Assembly (NCBI GenBank): GCA_016704305.1
Contig: JADJAL010000024.1
Span: forward strand, 29,838 to 93,837
Length of the DNA: 64,000 nt
Source: Haliea sp.
Lineage (GTDB): Bacteria > Pseudomonadota > Gammaproteobacteria > Pseudomonadales > Halieaceae
Direction of reading: 5' to 3'
Shown: piece after piece, positions 57,599-64,000 of the stretch
Position numbering within the stretch: position 1 is the first letter of the stretch
How the letters are laid out: the number at the start of each line of letters is the position of its first letter
Made by a program: the position numbers and the translations under genes
The notes under the pieces: generated by a model
Database searches by the model: none
What the model saw: the letters and a program-made list of their open reading frames with translations, nothing else
What the model was told of the DNA's origin: nothing

Positions 57599-57985
57599 TT
57601 AAATTTGGCGAGTCCCGCCCTCGTATCGACCACTATTTTCCGGCTCAAAATACCACCCACCTCTTAATATAATCGCCACAGTGCCGATTACGCCTACAGC
57701 GCGGGAATGCCCGTTTTTGTTATGCATTTTCTCATTGCTATTTGATGGGAATGCTACCGTACTTTGTTGGGCATAGATTGAATAGGGAAGAATGATTGTG
57801 TCTCCTATAGAAGAACTAGCCATATCTATTGCGAAAATTGTTGGACTGCATCTGTATTAAAATCGGTTTGTTTTTTGCTTTTTCAATTTGTCTGATATTT
57901 CCTCGTCTGAATGTGAAAGGGTGGTGACCGTCCCACACCCATGTAATGCACAAATCGCGAAAATTAAAAGTCCTTTTCTATTCAT
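57599..57985 (-). pseudogene. YceK/YidQ-like lipoprotein with an in-frame stop
   Basis: From the ATG at 57985 the frame opens with a lipoprotein signal peptide (LLIFAICALHGCGTVTTLS), then a charged stretch (SDEEISDKLKKQKTN). A TAA at about 57857-57859 stops it after 42 residues. The same frame reopens and gives IDMASSSIGDTIILPYSIYAQQ, which resembles the LDLPFSxxxDTLLLPID core of YceK/YidQ proteins. The usual CxxxPRxYSGV middle is missing, so either decay or compensating indels. Belongs to the minus-strand cassette that ends at attC 1 with parDE. Confidence 0.55.
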
Positions 57986-58007
57986 TGGAACTTCGCTCCA
58001 TACCTGC

Positions 58008-58082
58008 ATAACGCCTACGGAAACGGACGCGCGGTAGCTCGGTCCGGCGATCGAAGGGAGCGAATTGCCCGTACTTGTTCTG
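58008..58082 (-). repeat. attC site 2
   Basis: Plus strand ATAACGC at 58008 and TTGTTCT near 58075, with arms CGGTCCGGCG between. Confidence 0.75.
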
Positions 58083-58086
58083 TGAA

Positions 58087-58404
58087 TTACCAGCCGTGTG
58101 CTTTTGGGTCTGTTTGGTCACGAAACTCTTCCGATAGCTTTGAAATTAGATCTTCATCCGCGAGACCTTCACCTCGAATGGCTAGCAGCTGCAGGTGCGC
58201 TTTAGACCGACTATTATCATCGAATATGAGCGCCATTTGCCGATTACGGATCTGTACTAGTTTGAAATGTAAAAGATACCTATTGTGGACATGCTCATTT
58301 TCCTTATCCATTGCCTCACGAAATTCGTTCAAGGCGGATTCACAAAATCTCTCAATCGCCTTTTTCCTTATTTCCTTGAATAGCTTCCAATCTGACTCTT
58401 TCAT
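58087..58404 (-). CDS. hypothetical cassette protein
   Basis: Protein of 105 residues, all helical and charged (WKLFKEIRKKAIERFCESAL, ENEHVHNRYLLHFKLVQIRNRQM). It resembles short proteins common in integron cassettes whose function is unknown. Five bases separate its stop from attC 2, normal spacing for a cassette. Confidence 0.75.
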   Translation of the reverse strand: MKESDWKLFKEIRKKAIERFCESALNEFREAMDKENEHVHNRYLLHFKLVQIRNRQMALIFDDNSRSKAHLQLLAIRGEGLADEDLISKLSEEFRDQTDPKAHGW

Positions 58405-58424
58405 CGCTCCATCTCTGATGGCGC

Positions 58425-58479
58425 AGAACGCCCACAGCTGGGGCGGCTGTAAAGCCGTCCCAAGCCCTTGCTTGTTAAG
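58425..58479 (-). repeat. attC site 3 (short type)
   Basis: Plus strand AGAACGC at 58425 and TTGTTAAG near 58472. The central hairpin is GGCGGCTGTAAAGCCGTCC. Short form like attC 10. Confidence 0.75.
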
Positions 58480-58483
58480 TGTG

Positions 58484-58969
58484 TCATAAACAGAGCTCCA
58501 TTAAACACACATTACTTTCTGGGCCTCGGACACCGAGATGGTTCCAGCCATGCTTTGTGTAATATTTTAGAGCACGCTTGTTTGTAGGACTAACCGACAA
58601 CTGAACCCGACGGACCCCTTGTGCTTTCATAGCTGTCACTACATAAGAATGTAACTCGCAACTCAACGATGTTCCTCGATAGCCGTCCATTAGATAAAAA
58701 AGATTTACGTAACCAAGCTCGGCATTACGTAACCGCATCTCAAGTTGTCCCACGATGTTGCCGTTATGGAAAGCGTGGACGCAACCCTGTGGAAATTCGG
58801 CAATTCTATCTTGAAGCCATGAGAGATACAGCTCGCCATTTTCTCCATTTTCTCTAGAAAATCTTTCCTCACCATCGTCAAAGCTACATATGTAGGAATC
58901 CCGTCTGAATGCGAGACATACCTGGGAATTGGCCTTCAGATCTATTGGAGCGAAATGCAATCTAGCCAC
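58484..58969 (-). CDS. GNAT family acetyltransferase (cassette)
   Basis: Protein of about 161 residues (GTG start at 58969; an in-frame TTG at 58978 is possible). The acetyl-CoA region is GYVNLFYLMDGYRGTSLSCEL with the Q/R-x-x-G-x-A-like turn, then GVRRVQLSVSPTNKRALKYYTKHGWNHLG, typical of N-acetyltransferases. GNAT enzymes are frequent in cassettes and modify small molecules or proteins. Confidence 0.82.
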   Translation of the reverse strand: MARLHFAPIDLKANSQVCLAFRRDSYICSFDDGEERFSRENGENGELYLSWLQDRIAEFPQGCVHAFHNGNIVGQLEMRLRNAELGYVNLFYLMDGYRGTSLSCELHSYVVTAMKAQGVRRVQLSVSPTNKRALKYYTKHGWNHLGVRGPESNVCLMELCL

Positions 58970-58983
58970 AGCGCACAATTACA

Positions 58984-59068
58984 CCTAACGACCACAACAG
59001 GGGCTGGTAAACGCGCAGCGTTTGACGAGTCAACAATACCGAAGCTGCGATTGCTTGTGCTTGTTAAG
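58984..59068 (-). repeat. attC site 4
   Basis: Plus strand CCTAACG at 58984 and TTGTTAAG at 59061. Its middle (GGGCTGGTAAACGCGCAGCG) differs from the other sites. Confidence 0.7.
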
Positions 59069-59729
59069 TGACACGCTCGGAATGCCCTTCAAATTCGATT
59101 TGATTGAAACCAAGGCCACGAAATTTATTGCTTTTTACAATAGATACAAATCTCTCTGAACAAATAGTTATTCGATGAGATTCTCCTCCGCTGCCAAACC
59201 ACTCGGACGTTTGAAAAATGTCGGGAGCATTTTTTAACGAATTAACATCTACGACTAATGTTGATGGAGGGTGGTACTTTATAGAACCACAATAGGGAGT
59301 ATCTGCAGAATACCTTTTTGGTCCTGGAATTTCCCAGCTAGACTCTTCGTTGTTTGGCATACAGGTCACTTTTGGAAGTTTTGCGGTTTCAGCACATGGC
59401 ATTACTGTACTGATAATTATTTGCCGTAAGCTCTCAGAGTGACATCTCTTCTTGCAATCGAAAACAGGCGCGAACTCCAGAGCCTGAAATCCCTCAAATT
59501 CAAGTATTGCTTCTACCTCAGACCTGACCAAAAAAACATCAAACAACCAATTAGGCTGAATGAAATGGGAGTTTGGTGCCTTGCTGGGAGTACGCAATCG
59601 AATGCTCCCGTTTTGCCTCCCATGAATCCCACATCGCATACAACAAGTTTCATACAATTCACTTTCGTACGAGTCCTCTGGTTGAGGATATCCATGATGA
59701 CCTTTGGCAAACATTTGGTACCAGTTCAT
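59064..59729 (-). CDS. hypothetical cassette protein with CxxCG motif
   Basis: Protein of 221 residues. One CMRCG motif near residue 31 and the C-terminal half (APDIFQTSEWFGSGGESHR, KFRGLGFNQIEF) resemble SitI6-type double-CXXCG immunity proteins, although only one CxxCG is clear. If the match holds, it could neutralise a toxin from a rival. No other clue. Confidence 0.7.
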   Translation of the reverse strand: MNWYQMFAKGHHGYPQPEDSYESELYETCCMRCGIHGRQNGSIRLRTPSKAPNSHFIQPNWLFDVFLVRSEVEAILEFEGFQALEFAPVFDCKKRCHSESLRQIIISTVMPCAETAKLPKVTCMPNNEESSWEIPGPKRYSADTPYCGSIKYHPPSTLVVDVNSLKNAPDIFQTSEWFGSGGESHRITICSERFVSIVKSNKFRGLGFNQIEFEGHSERVT

Positions 59730-59745
59730 GGCAATGCCTAATCAC

Positions 59746-59815
59746 TTAACGCCCGCATTTGCGGCTGGTTTGGAGCGCAGCGGAAAACCAGTCCGGCAAC
59801 ATGCGCTTGTTAAAT
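59746..59815 (-). repeat. attC site 5
   Basis: Plus strand CTTAACGC at 59746 and CTTGTTAAAT at 59807. The middle GGTTTGGAGCGCAGCGGAAAA is shared in part with attC 11. Confidence 0.85.
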
Positions 59816-59821
59816 GCTGAA

Positions 59822-60439
59822 CTAAATAAGCACATATTTACTCTTTCTACCAGCCAATGAGTCATTAGCTATTTCAGCCAAACCAGACCATGACGAGCTG
59901 GCGCATTTTTGTAGAAAGCTTGTTGTCAATTCGGCGGGCCAAGAATAGCAGGCCGCTGCTATATAGCAACGAGGCGTTATCATTTGACCTTCATTCTGAT
60001 CTCGGTCTACAACCGATTCAATAATCTTCACAATGTCTTCGGAGCTGGGTATATAGCCGGAGAACAGTATTGCTGCGCATGCACCAGAAAGCAGTAGGTC
60101 ATTCGAAGTATCGAGGATACTGGCAGTATAATTTAACTGGCCTCCAGACATATCTTCAAGGAGACATATAGAAAATCCTAGATCCCGATACAACAAAGTT
60201 GATTCAAATTTTTGCTTCGAAAGCTCCTTTAGATGCGGTATCGACTTTTCAGTACCAGTAATACCTATTGCCTTTATGATTTCTGACTGTGCCTGCCAAG
60301 ACTTTGGTTTTTGAATCAACATTTTTAGAGAAGAAAGTAAAAGCGATTCATATCCTTCAATCTTCCCTTTCGAAATTTTAGCCGCAACCTTCCTTATTTT
60401 AGGCGCTGACTTTGATTCTAAATCTTCCTTAAATTCCAT
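59822..60439 (-). CDS. HEAT-like hypothetical cassette protein
   Basis: Protein of 205 residues, starting MEFKEDLESKSAPKIRKVAA at 60439. Charged helices with HEAT-like spacing (IIKAIGITGTEKSIPHLKEL, AACAAILFSGYI). Could be a protein-binding scaffold. AT-rich compared with the chromosome. Confidence 0.75.
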   Translation of the reverse strand: MEFKEDLESKSAPKIRKVAAKISKGKIEGYESLLLSSLKMLIQKPKSWQAQSEIIKAIGITGTEKSIPHLKELSKQKFESTLLYRDLGFSICLLEDMSGGQLNYTASILDTSNDLLLSGACAAILFSGYIPSSEDIVKIIESVVDRDQNEGQMITPRCYIAAACYSWPAELTTSFLQKCASSSWSGLAEIANDSLAGRKSKYVLI

Positions 60440-60468
60440 GGCTTCGACTCTTTGTGCATTTAAAGCCA

Positions 60469-60532
60469 AAATAACCGGCGCGCTGTAAGCGCGTCCGGCG
60501 CCGAAGGCGCGTAGTAGATTGCCTCGTTATGC
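60469..60532 (-). repeat. attC site 6
   Basis: Plus strand ATAACCG and CTCGTTATG around GCGCGCTGTAAGCGCGTCC hairpins. R' reads CGGTTAT on the minus strand, one base off the consensus. Confidence 0.65.
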
Positions 60533-60805
60533 ATTCTTACGACCATTATATATGTAACCTTGAAGTACAAGTGCGATGAAAATGGGAGCAGCAAAAAGTA
60601 CATATTTACTTAGTAGTTCATAAAGATAGGTAACCAAACCATTCGCTTCAATTAGAAACCTGACAGCGTCAAGGCCGGCATAGAGACTCTGGGGTACGCC
60701 TGGGCGAACTCCAATCAATTCCAATGTTACGAAATACCAGAGAAGTCCAACTACGAAGGAGTAAGGCAACGATATAAACAATGCGGTTTTAACGATATCT
60801 CTCAT
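60527..60805 (-). CDS. small two-helix membrane protein (cassette)
   Basis: Protein of 92 residues with hydrophobic helices at about 8-28 and 65-85. The stop overlaps attC 6, normal for a cassette. Function unknown; may be a toxin, immunity or envelope factor. Confidence 0.7.
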   Translation of the reverse strand: MRDIVKTALFISLPYSFVVGLLWYFVTLELIGVRPGVPQSLYAGLDAVRFLIEANGLVTYLYELLSKYVLFAAPIFIALVLQGYIYNGRKNA

Positions 60806-60821
60806 TACTCATCCTTGAATG

Positions 60822-60900
60822 CATAACGCCGGCAGGAACGGCGAGCCGAACCGCAGGTTTGGCGAGTCCGGCACGCGGCGTGCGAATTGGCTGCCCTGTG
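60822..60900 (-). repeat. attC site 7 (degenerate)
   Basis: Plus strand GCATAACGCC at 60821 with GGCGAGTCCGGCACGCGGCGTGCG. The far arm lacks TTGTTA (CAGCCAATTCG region), so the R'' end is degenerate. Confidence 0.6.
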
Positions 60901-60923
60901 TGTAGCGCCTCGCGCTCGCGCTG

Positions 60924-61354
60924 CTACTGAGATTCATACGGAAGATCCGAAAGTACTGCCCTGACATCGTAGTTTGCGATCGTGTGCGCAAGGAGCCAGC
61001 GGCGACGACGCCATGTTTGTTTGTGACACGAGGATCGGCTCCCGCAGCTCGTAACGCGCGTGTAAGTTTGCCCTCACCTTTTGATGCGAACACTGCTCTC
61101 CATAGCACCGTGTTGCCATAAGAATCTGCGAGCGCCGGGTCTGCGCCGGCAGCCAGCAGCGCACTCATGCACTCGAGGGAGCCCGCCTGCGCGGCAAAAT
61201 GTGCCGGTGTCCAGCCATTGTCATCCTGGACGTTGGGGCTGGCTCCCTCCGCCAACAGACGGCTAACTTCAGCGGCATTGCCATCCGCTGCCGCGTAATG
61301 CAACGGAGCCCGACCGTACCCGTCAACGCCTGGGCGCGGATTCTTCCTTGGCAC
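60924..61354 (-). pseudogene. ankyrin-repeat protein, two one-base insertions near the end
   Basis: Restored product of about 142 residues. Start GTG at 61354; ankyrin repeats are clear (GRAPLHYAAADGNAAEVSRLL, NGWTPAHFAAQAGSLECMSAL). Near 60980-61010 one G and one C are extra; removing both gives GVSPLALAHTIANYDVRAV and a stop at 60924. Ankyrin proteins bind other proteins. GC content is high for a cassette. Confidence 0.75.
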
Positions 61355-61371
61355 CTTGCCGACCAGCTGCG

Positions 61372-61441
61372 CCTAACGCCGCGAGCTTGGGCTGCCGTAA
61401 GGCGCAGCGGTTTTGGCGTCCGGGTGGCTTGACTTGTTATG
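61372..61441 (-). repeat. attC site 8
   Basis: Plus strand CCTAACGCC at 61372 and GACTTGTTATGC near 61431; middle GGCGCAGCGGTTTTGGCGTCC. Confidence 0.85.
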
Positions 61442-61904
61442 CATCAGACAGCTTTAGCTCCGCCAATTCGGTCGTTGCTGCATCCTGTGGCACCAAAACT
61501 AGGTGGTAGTTGCGCGTTGCATACGCCGCACTGACCGACCCAACGATAAAGACACCAGCGTCCTCAATGGAGCCGATTACCCACTTGAGATAGTACGACT
61601 TCCCTGCCTCCGCTTGAAACTCTTGGACTTGAGCATCGAATCCATGAGTTCCGTCTCCCACTTGAACGGCGTGCTTGCCAGCCGGAACCTCAAAAACCAG
61701 ATAGCCCCCGTTCTTCAAATCACCCCGTCGAGCATCATCAAGGTAAACCACAGGTGCAACGCAGCAATTCACAGCGCGACTAGGTCGATAGACATAAATC
61801 ACTGCAGCCTCCGCAGTTGTTGCCTTGTGGGCGGAGTATTGCGGCCCGCTCGCGGCGCAAGCAGTGAGAAGAACCGCAATCAAAACTGAGATAAATGTGC
61901 GCAT
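61437..61904 (-). CDS. DUF2846-type lipoprotein (cassette)
   Basis: Protein of 155 residues from ATG 61904, with AGAGGA upstream. A lipoprotein signal ends LLTACAASG. The body (AAVIYVYRPSRAVN, LKNGGYLVFEVPAGKHAV, EAGKSYYLKWVIG) has the DUF2846 pattern. Likely outer-membrane lipoprotein with unknown role. Confidence 0.82.
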   Translation of the reverse strand: MRTFISVLIAVLLTACAASGPQYSAHKATTAEAAVIYVYRPSRAVNCCVAPVVYLDDARRGDLKNGGYLVFEVPAGKHAVQVGDGTHGFDAQVQEFQAEAGKSYYLKWVIGSIEDAGVFIVGSVSAAYATRNYHLVLVPQDAATTELAELKLSDA

Positions 61905-61918
61905 GGCAATCCTCTTAA

Positions 61919-61993
61919 GCATAACGCTTCAGTAACCGGCAGCCTGCGGCGAGTCCGGCGGCCGCAGGCCGCGTATTGCCGCGCCTTGTTATG
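61919..61993 (-). repeat. attC site 9
   Basis: Plus strand GCATAACGC at 61919 and CCTTGTTATG at 61984; paired arms GGCGGCCGCAGGCCGCG. Confidence 0.85.
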
Positions 61994-62279
61994 AGTTGTA
62001 TATGACGCTGACATAGCTTGCAATTTCCCTTACCAAAGGCTCAGCGGATTCGGCTTTTGCATTGACGATATAGCCAGACCAATTGTCCCACTCTAGACCA
62101 ACGACATCTTCGCCTCGTCTAAAGTCTTGGAACACTACGTCGGGGCCAACTATCTCTTGTCCCAAAGCTTCTAGCTTAAATTGGGATACTACAGACTTGG
62201 TGATCTTCGAGTACATGCCTGCTTCGATTCTCCCAAACTCGAAGGTCAGCCTTCCGCTACTGTCTCTAAGGTCGCTCAT
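61989..62279 (-). CDS. hypothetical cassette protein
   Basis: Protein of 96 residues (SDLRDSSGRLTFEFGRIEAG, VGLEWDNWSGYIVNAKAES). A recurrent cassette protein pattern with no known function. The stop overlaps attC 9. Confidence 0.75.
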   Translation of the reverse strand: MSDLRDSSGRLTFEFGRIEAGMYSKITKSVVSQFKLEALGQEIVGPDVVFQDFRRGEDVVGLEWDNWSGYIVNAKAESAEPLVREIASYVSVIYNS

Positions 62280-62293
62280 ACTCGATCAGAACT

Positions 62294-62349
62294 CATAACG
62301 CTTACGGCTTGGGCCGCTGTAAAGCGGTCCCAAGCCCGTACTTGTTAAG
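62294..62349 (-). repeat. attC site 10 (short type)
   Basis: Plus strand CATAACG at 62294 and CTTGTTAAGG at 62341; hairpin GGGCCGCTGTAAAGCGGTCC. Same short form as attC 3. Confidence 0.85.
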
Positions 62350-62353
62350 GCAT

Positions 62354-62847
62354 TTACTCATACTCTGGCCATACTAATGCCCATTCGTTGTTATTCCATA
62401 CAATGTCAGCGTAACTACCGCACTCCATACAGAAAAAAAGAGACAGCTTGTTTGCTTTGCTGGAGAAAACGGCAAAGCCTGGCTCATTTAGCTCAACGGA
62501 AAGGACCTGTTGAATTTCTTTAGTCGTTGGATCGCTCACCACAACCAAATTGGCATAGGGATATTTGCCGACCTTGTATTTGCTACGCCTACCGACCATA
62601 GCTCGTTAACGCCATCGTTATTTAAGTCACGTAGGACAGTAAATGTCACATTATTTTCCGAAACGTCGTCGCACTGCTCAGCACTAAAGTATTTATCATT
62701 TTCACATGTAAAGAGCTCAACAGTGGAGAATTGATCACCATATTTCGAAGCATCTGATTTTGGCTCATACACGTAGTCCACCCACCATGCTCGACTTCCT
62801 GATGCAAGAAGGAAGGGGCAGTGATGCTAGAGCCATACTCGATTCAT
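62354..62847 (-). pseudogene. secreted cassette protein with FG-GAP-like segment, frame slips at both ends
   Basis: From ATG 62847 a TAG stops the frame after six codons, but two compensating indels restore a signal peptide (LLLASGSRA) leading into WWVDYVYEPKSDA. The middle has RDLNNDGVNELWSVG, an FG-GAP/integrin-like calcium loop. Near 62590 one base is missing, joining to SKYKVGKYPYANLVVVSD and a C-terminal part with CMECG. Probably periplasmic. Confidence 0.65.
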
Positions 62848-62853
62848 GGTTGC

Positions 62854-62928
62854 CTTAACGCCCGCAACAAGCGCGGTTTGTAGTGGAGCGAAGCGCAACG
62901 GAAAACCGTCGATTGCTGCGTTTATTAG
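62854..62928 (-). repeat. attC site 11
   Basis: Plus strand CTTAACGCC near 62854; the other end is GCGTTTATTAG rather than TTGTTA. Middle GGAGCGAAGCGCAACGGAAAA like attC 5. Confidence 0.7.
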
Positions 62929-62931
62929 AGT

Positions 62932-63426
62932 TTACCTTGAGAAATACCACTCTAAGGTCTCCTCGACTTCTTCACTAGCTATTTCCAATAGCATTTCTGC
63001 ATATTCAACTTGACCGGCCGAAATTGCAAATGCTGCCGTAGCGGCACGTGCAAACTCGTCGTCACGATTATGTGCGATGCAAACTAATGCACACTTCCCC
63101 AATTCCGAGATAGCGGCCTTATATGAAGCCAACAGCTCAATAGGTATTTCAATATTTTGCTTTTTACGAACGATTTCAATTGAGGTCGGTAAATTGAAGA
63201 AACTAGGGGTAACGCATTCTGGCGCGAGCAAAATTAACTTAACAATTTCAGGAACTGTAGCGAATGAAGCAGAGTAAATGGTGCCTTGATGATACAAGCT
63301 ACTCCATAGGGAAAACCATGGCTCTTCCTCATAATTAGTTTCATCAGGATAAGCGCTCAGCTTCGAAAGTAGCTGAGGAATATCGGAGGCATTACCGTAA
63401 GCATGATTTAATTTTTGCCAATCCAT
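62932..63426 (-). CDS. hypothetical cassette protein
   Basis: Protein of 164 residues of mixed helices (DWQKLNHAYGNASDIPQLL, LWSSLYHQGTIYSASFATVPEI). This form recurs in cassettes and near toxin systems as possible immunity factors, which I cannot confirm here. Confidence 0.7.
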   Translation of the reverse strand: MDWQKLNHAYGNASDIPQLLSKLSAYPDETNYEEEPWFSLWSSLYHQGTIYSASFATVPEIVKLILLAPECVTPSFFNLPTSIEIVRKKQNIEIPIELLASYKAAISELGKCALVCIAHNRDDEFARAATAAFAISAGQVEYAEMLLEIASEEVEETLEWYFSR

Positions 63427-63436
63427 TCCTTGATTA

Positions 63437-63516
63437 CTCTAACGACGCGGCCACAGGCGAGCGGCTTGTCCGCGAGTCCAGCCAGCGAAGCTGGCGGTGT
63501 GCGCCGCCTTGTTAAG
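63437..63516 (-). repeat. attC site 12
   Basis: Plus strand TCTAACG at 63438 and CCTTGTTAAG at 63507. Very regular paired arms (GCCAGCGAAGCTGGC) and the GGCGAGCGGCTTGTCCG core. Confidence 0.92.
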
Positions 63517-63940
63517 TGCCCACTGCAAGACTAACTCCATAAGCCAGCACGGCTTTAACAAAATCTTTAGCGGCGTCCCTCCCAATTTCTTTAACTCCCT
63601 TACCGAGTTCCTCGCCAAAGGAAGTTCGAGTATGAAGCTGCTCCGGAACAGCATTCAATATTTCTAAAGCCTTTGGCGTAAGTGTAACCGCTGCGAACGA
63701 CATATTTCTTTGAGAAGTGCACCAGAGGTAGCCCGCATCAATGAGCCAGCGAGTAGACTCTCGTGCTATTGCATACTCAGGCTCGCGCATATCGATGTCA
63801 TTCTCGCAATCTGGGTCGAGCGTTTCCTGAATAGTTTTACCCAAGTCGGCGATATCAATATTTACCCGCAGTGGAAACGCCGTATAGCATTTGCCGAAAA
63901 CAACCGCCACTGCAATATTGAAAGTCTCAATGTTGGTCAT
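63512..63940 (-). CDS. hypothetical cassette protein
   Basis: Protein of 142 residues. N-terminal half has FNIAVAVVFGKCYTAFPLRV and the C-terminal end SFGEELGKGVKEIGRDAAKD. Not recognised beyond being a known cassette type. Overlaps attC 12 at its stop. Confidence 0.75.
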   Translation of the reverse strand: MTNIETFNIAVAVVFGKCYTAFPLRVNIDIADLGKTIQETLDPDCENDIDMREPEYAIARESTRWLIDAGYLWCTSQRNMSFAAVTLTPKALEILNAVPEQLHTRTSFGEELGKGVKEIGRDAAKDFVKAVLAYGVSLAVGT

Positions 63941-63945
63941 AAGCT

Positions 63946-64000
63946 CTTAACGCTGCCGGCACAGGCGAGCGGCTTGTCCGCAGTCCGCCGCTGAAGGCAA
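63946..64000 (-). repeat. attC site 13, cut by window edge
   Basis: Plus strand TCTTAACGC near 63946 and the GGCGAGCGGCTTGTCCG core like attC 1 and 12; the other end lies outside. Confidence 0.75.

Larger units (their letters stand above)
56911..64000 (-). mobile_element. integron gene-cassette array (continues beyond the right edge)
   Basis: Over 7 kb of small, mostly AT-richer genes, nearly all on the minus strand, each separated by a site with YAACG...TTGTTA on the plus strand. Read on the minus strand these are attC sites (TAACAA... ...GCGTTA). Twelve were found plus a thirteenth cut by the window edge. Cassettes end with the attC on their low-coordinate side, so attI and the integrase gene should lie beyond 64000. 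Array end is near 56.9 kb, next to the DUF6516 pair. The left side is normal chromosome. Confidence 0.9.

Noticed and set aside
57573..57724. Possible long attC between parE and the lipoprotein gene (CCTAACG to TTTGTTATG)
   Set aside because: The ends match weakly but the interior has no paired arms and is coding-like.

Overview
This is a GC-rich (by eye) bacterial chromosome segment. Its gene content (group-1 sodB, cfa, complete glg operons, UxaC/UxuB/UxuA/KdgK/Eda hexuronate pathway, TonB-dependent receptor, chromosomal integron) suggests a Gammaproteobacterium, probably a marine polysaccharide degrader of the Halieaceae/Cellvibrionales type. That assignment is inferred from gene content only. 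No rRNA, tRNA or CRISPR array was seen.

Layout. 0-4.5 kb: small envelope and stress genes (a PLDc_N membrane protein, a sigma-54 activator with a degenerate receiver, a PRC-barrel protein, sodB, an Hsp20). 4.7-15.5 kb: a glycogen/alpha-glucan locus with two divergent operons, glgC-GH57-malQ (minus) and glgB-glgA-glgP (plus). 15.5-15.9 kb: an intergenic hairpin repeat. 15.9-24.9 kb: a kinase-like/AAA protein, a coiled-coil protein, cfa, a transglutaminase/alpha-E/ATP-grasp trio and an M13 peptidase. 25-31 kb: AMP-ligase plus SDR, a beta-propeller lipoprotein, MAPEG, vapBC and an IS91-type transposase remnant. 30.8-33.5 kb: a MerR regulator with a VIT/VWA protein. 33.8-45.2 kb: ThuA-like protein, two sulfatases, a TonB receptor, a TMEM220-like protein and a very large PVC-type cytochrome c protein. 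45.2-55.5 kb: a complete D-glucuronate pathway with two Gfo/Idh/MocA oxidoreductases, a GntR regulator and an unusual Nramp-like transporter. 56.1-56.8 kb: a DUF6516-type toxin-antitoxin pair. 56.9-64 kb (continues past the window): an integron cassette array with twelve attC sites and a thirteenth cut by the window edge. Its genes read on the minus strand, except a parDE cassette facing the other way. The integrase should lie beyond the right edge.

How the parts fit. Sulfatases, the TonB receptor, the ThuA-like protein and the large secreted cytochrome protein sit directly beside a glucuronate-to-pyruvate/G3P pathway. This makes uptake and use of a sulfated, uronate-containing glycan a reasonable hypothesis. 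UxaC, UxuB, UxuA, KdgK and Eda form an unbroken route, and a GntR-type operator lies between the divergent oxidoreductase and kdgK genes. Surplus carbon could be stored by the glg locus.

Data quality. At least fifteen genes, including central ones (glgP, malQ, sodB, kdgK, eda), are broken or scrambled by one- or two-base indels, many in homopolymers. Several genes carry compensating indels. The most economical reading is uncorrected sequencing error. I give the restored extents of these genes and mark the positions.
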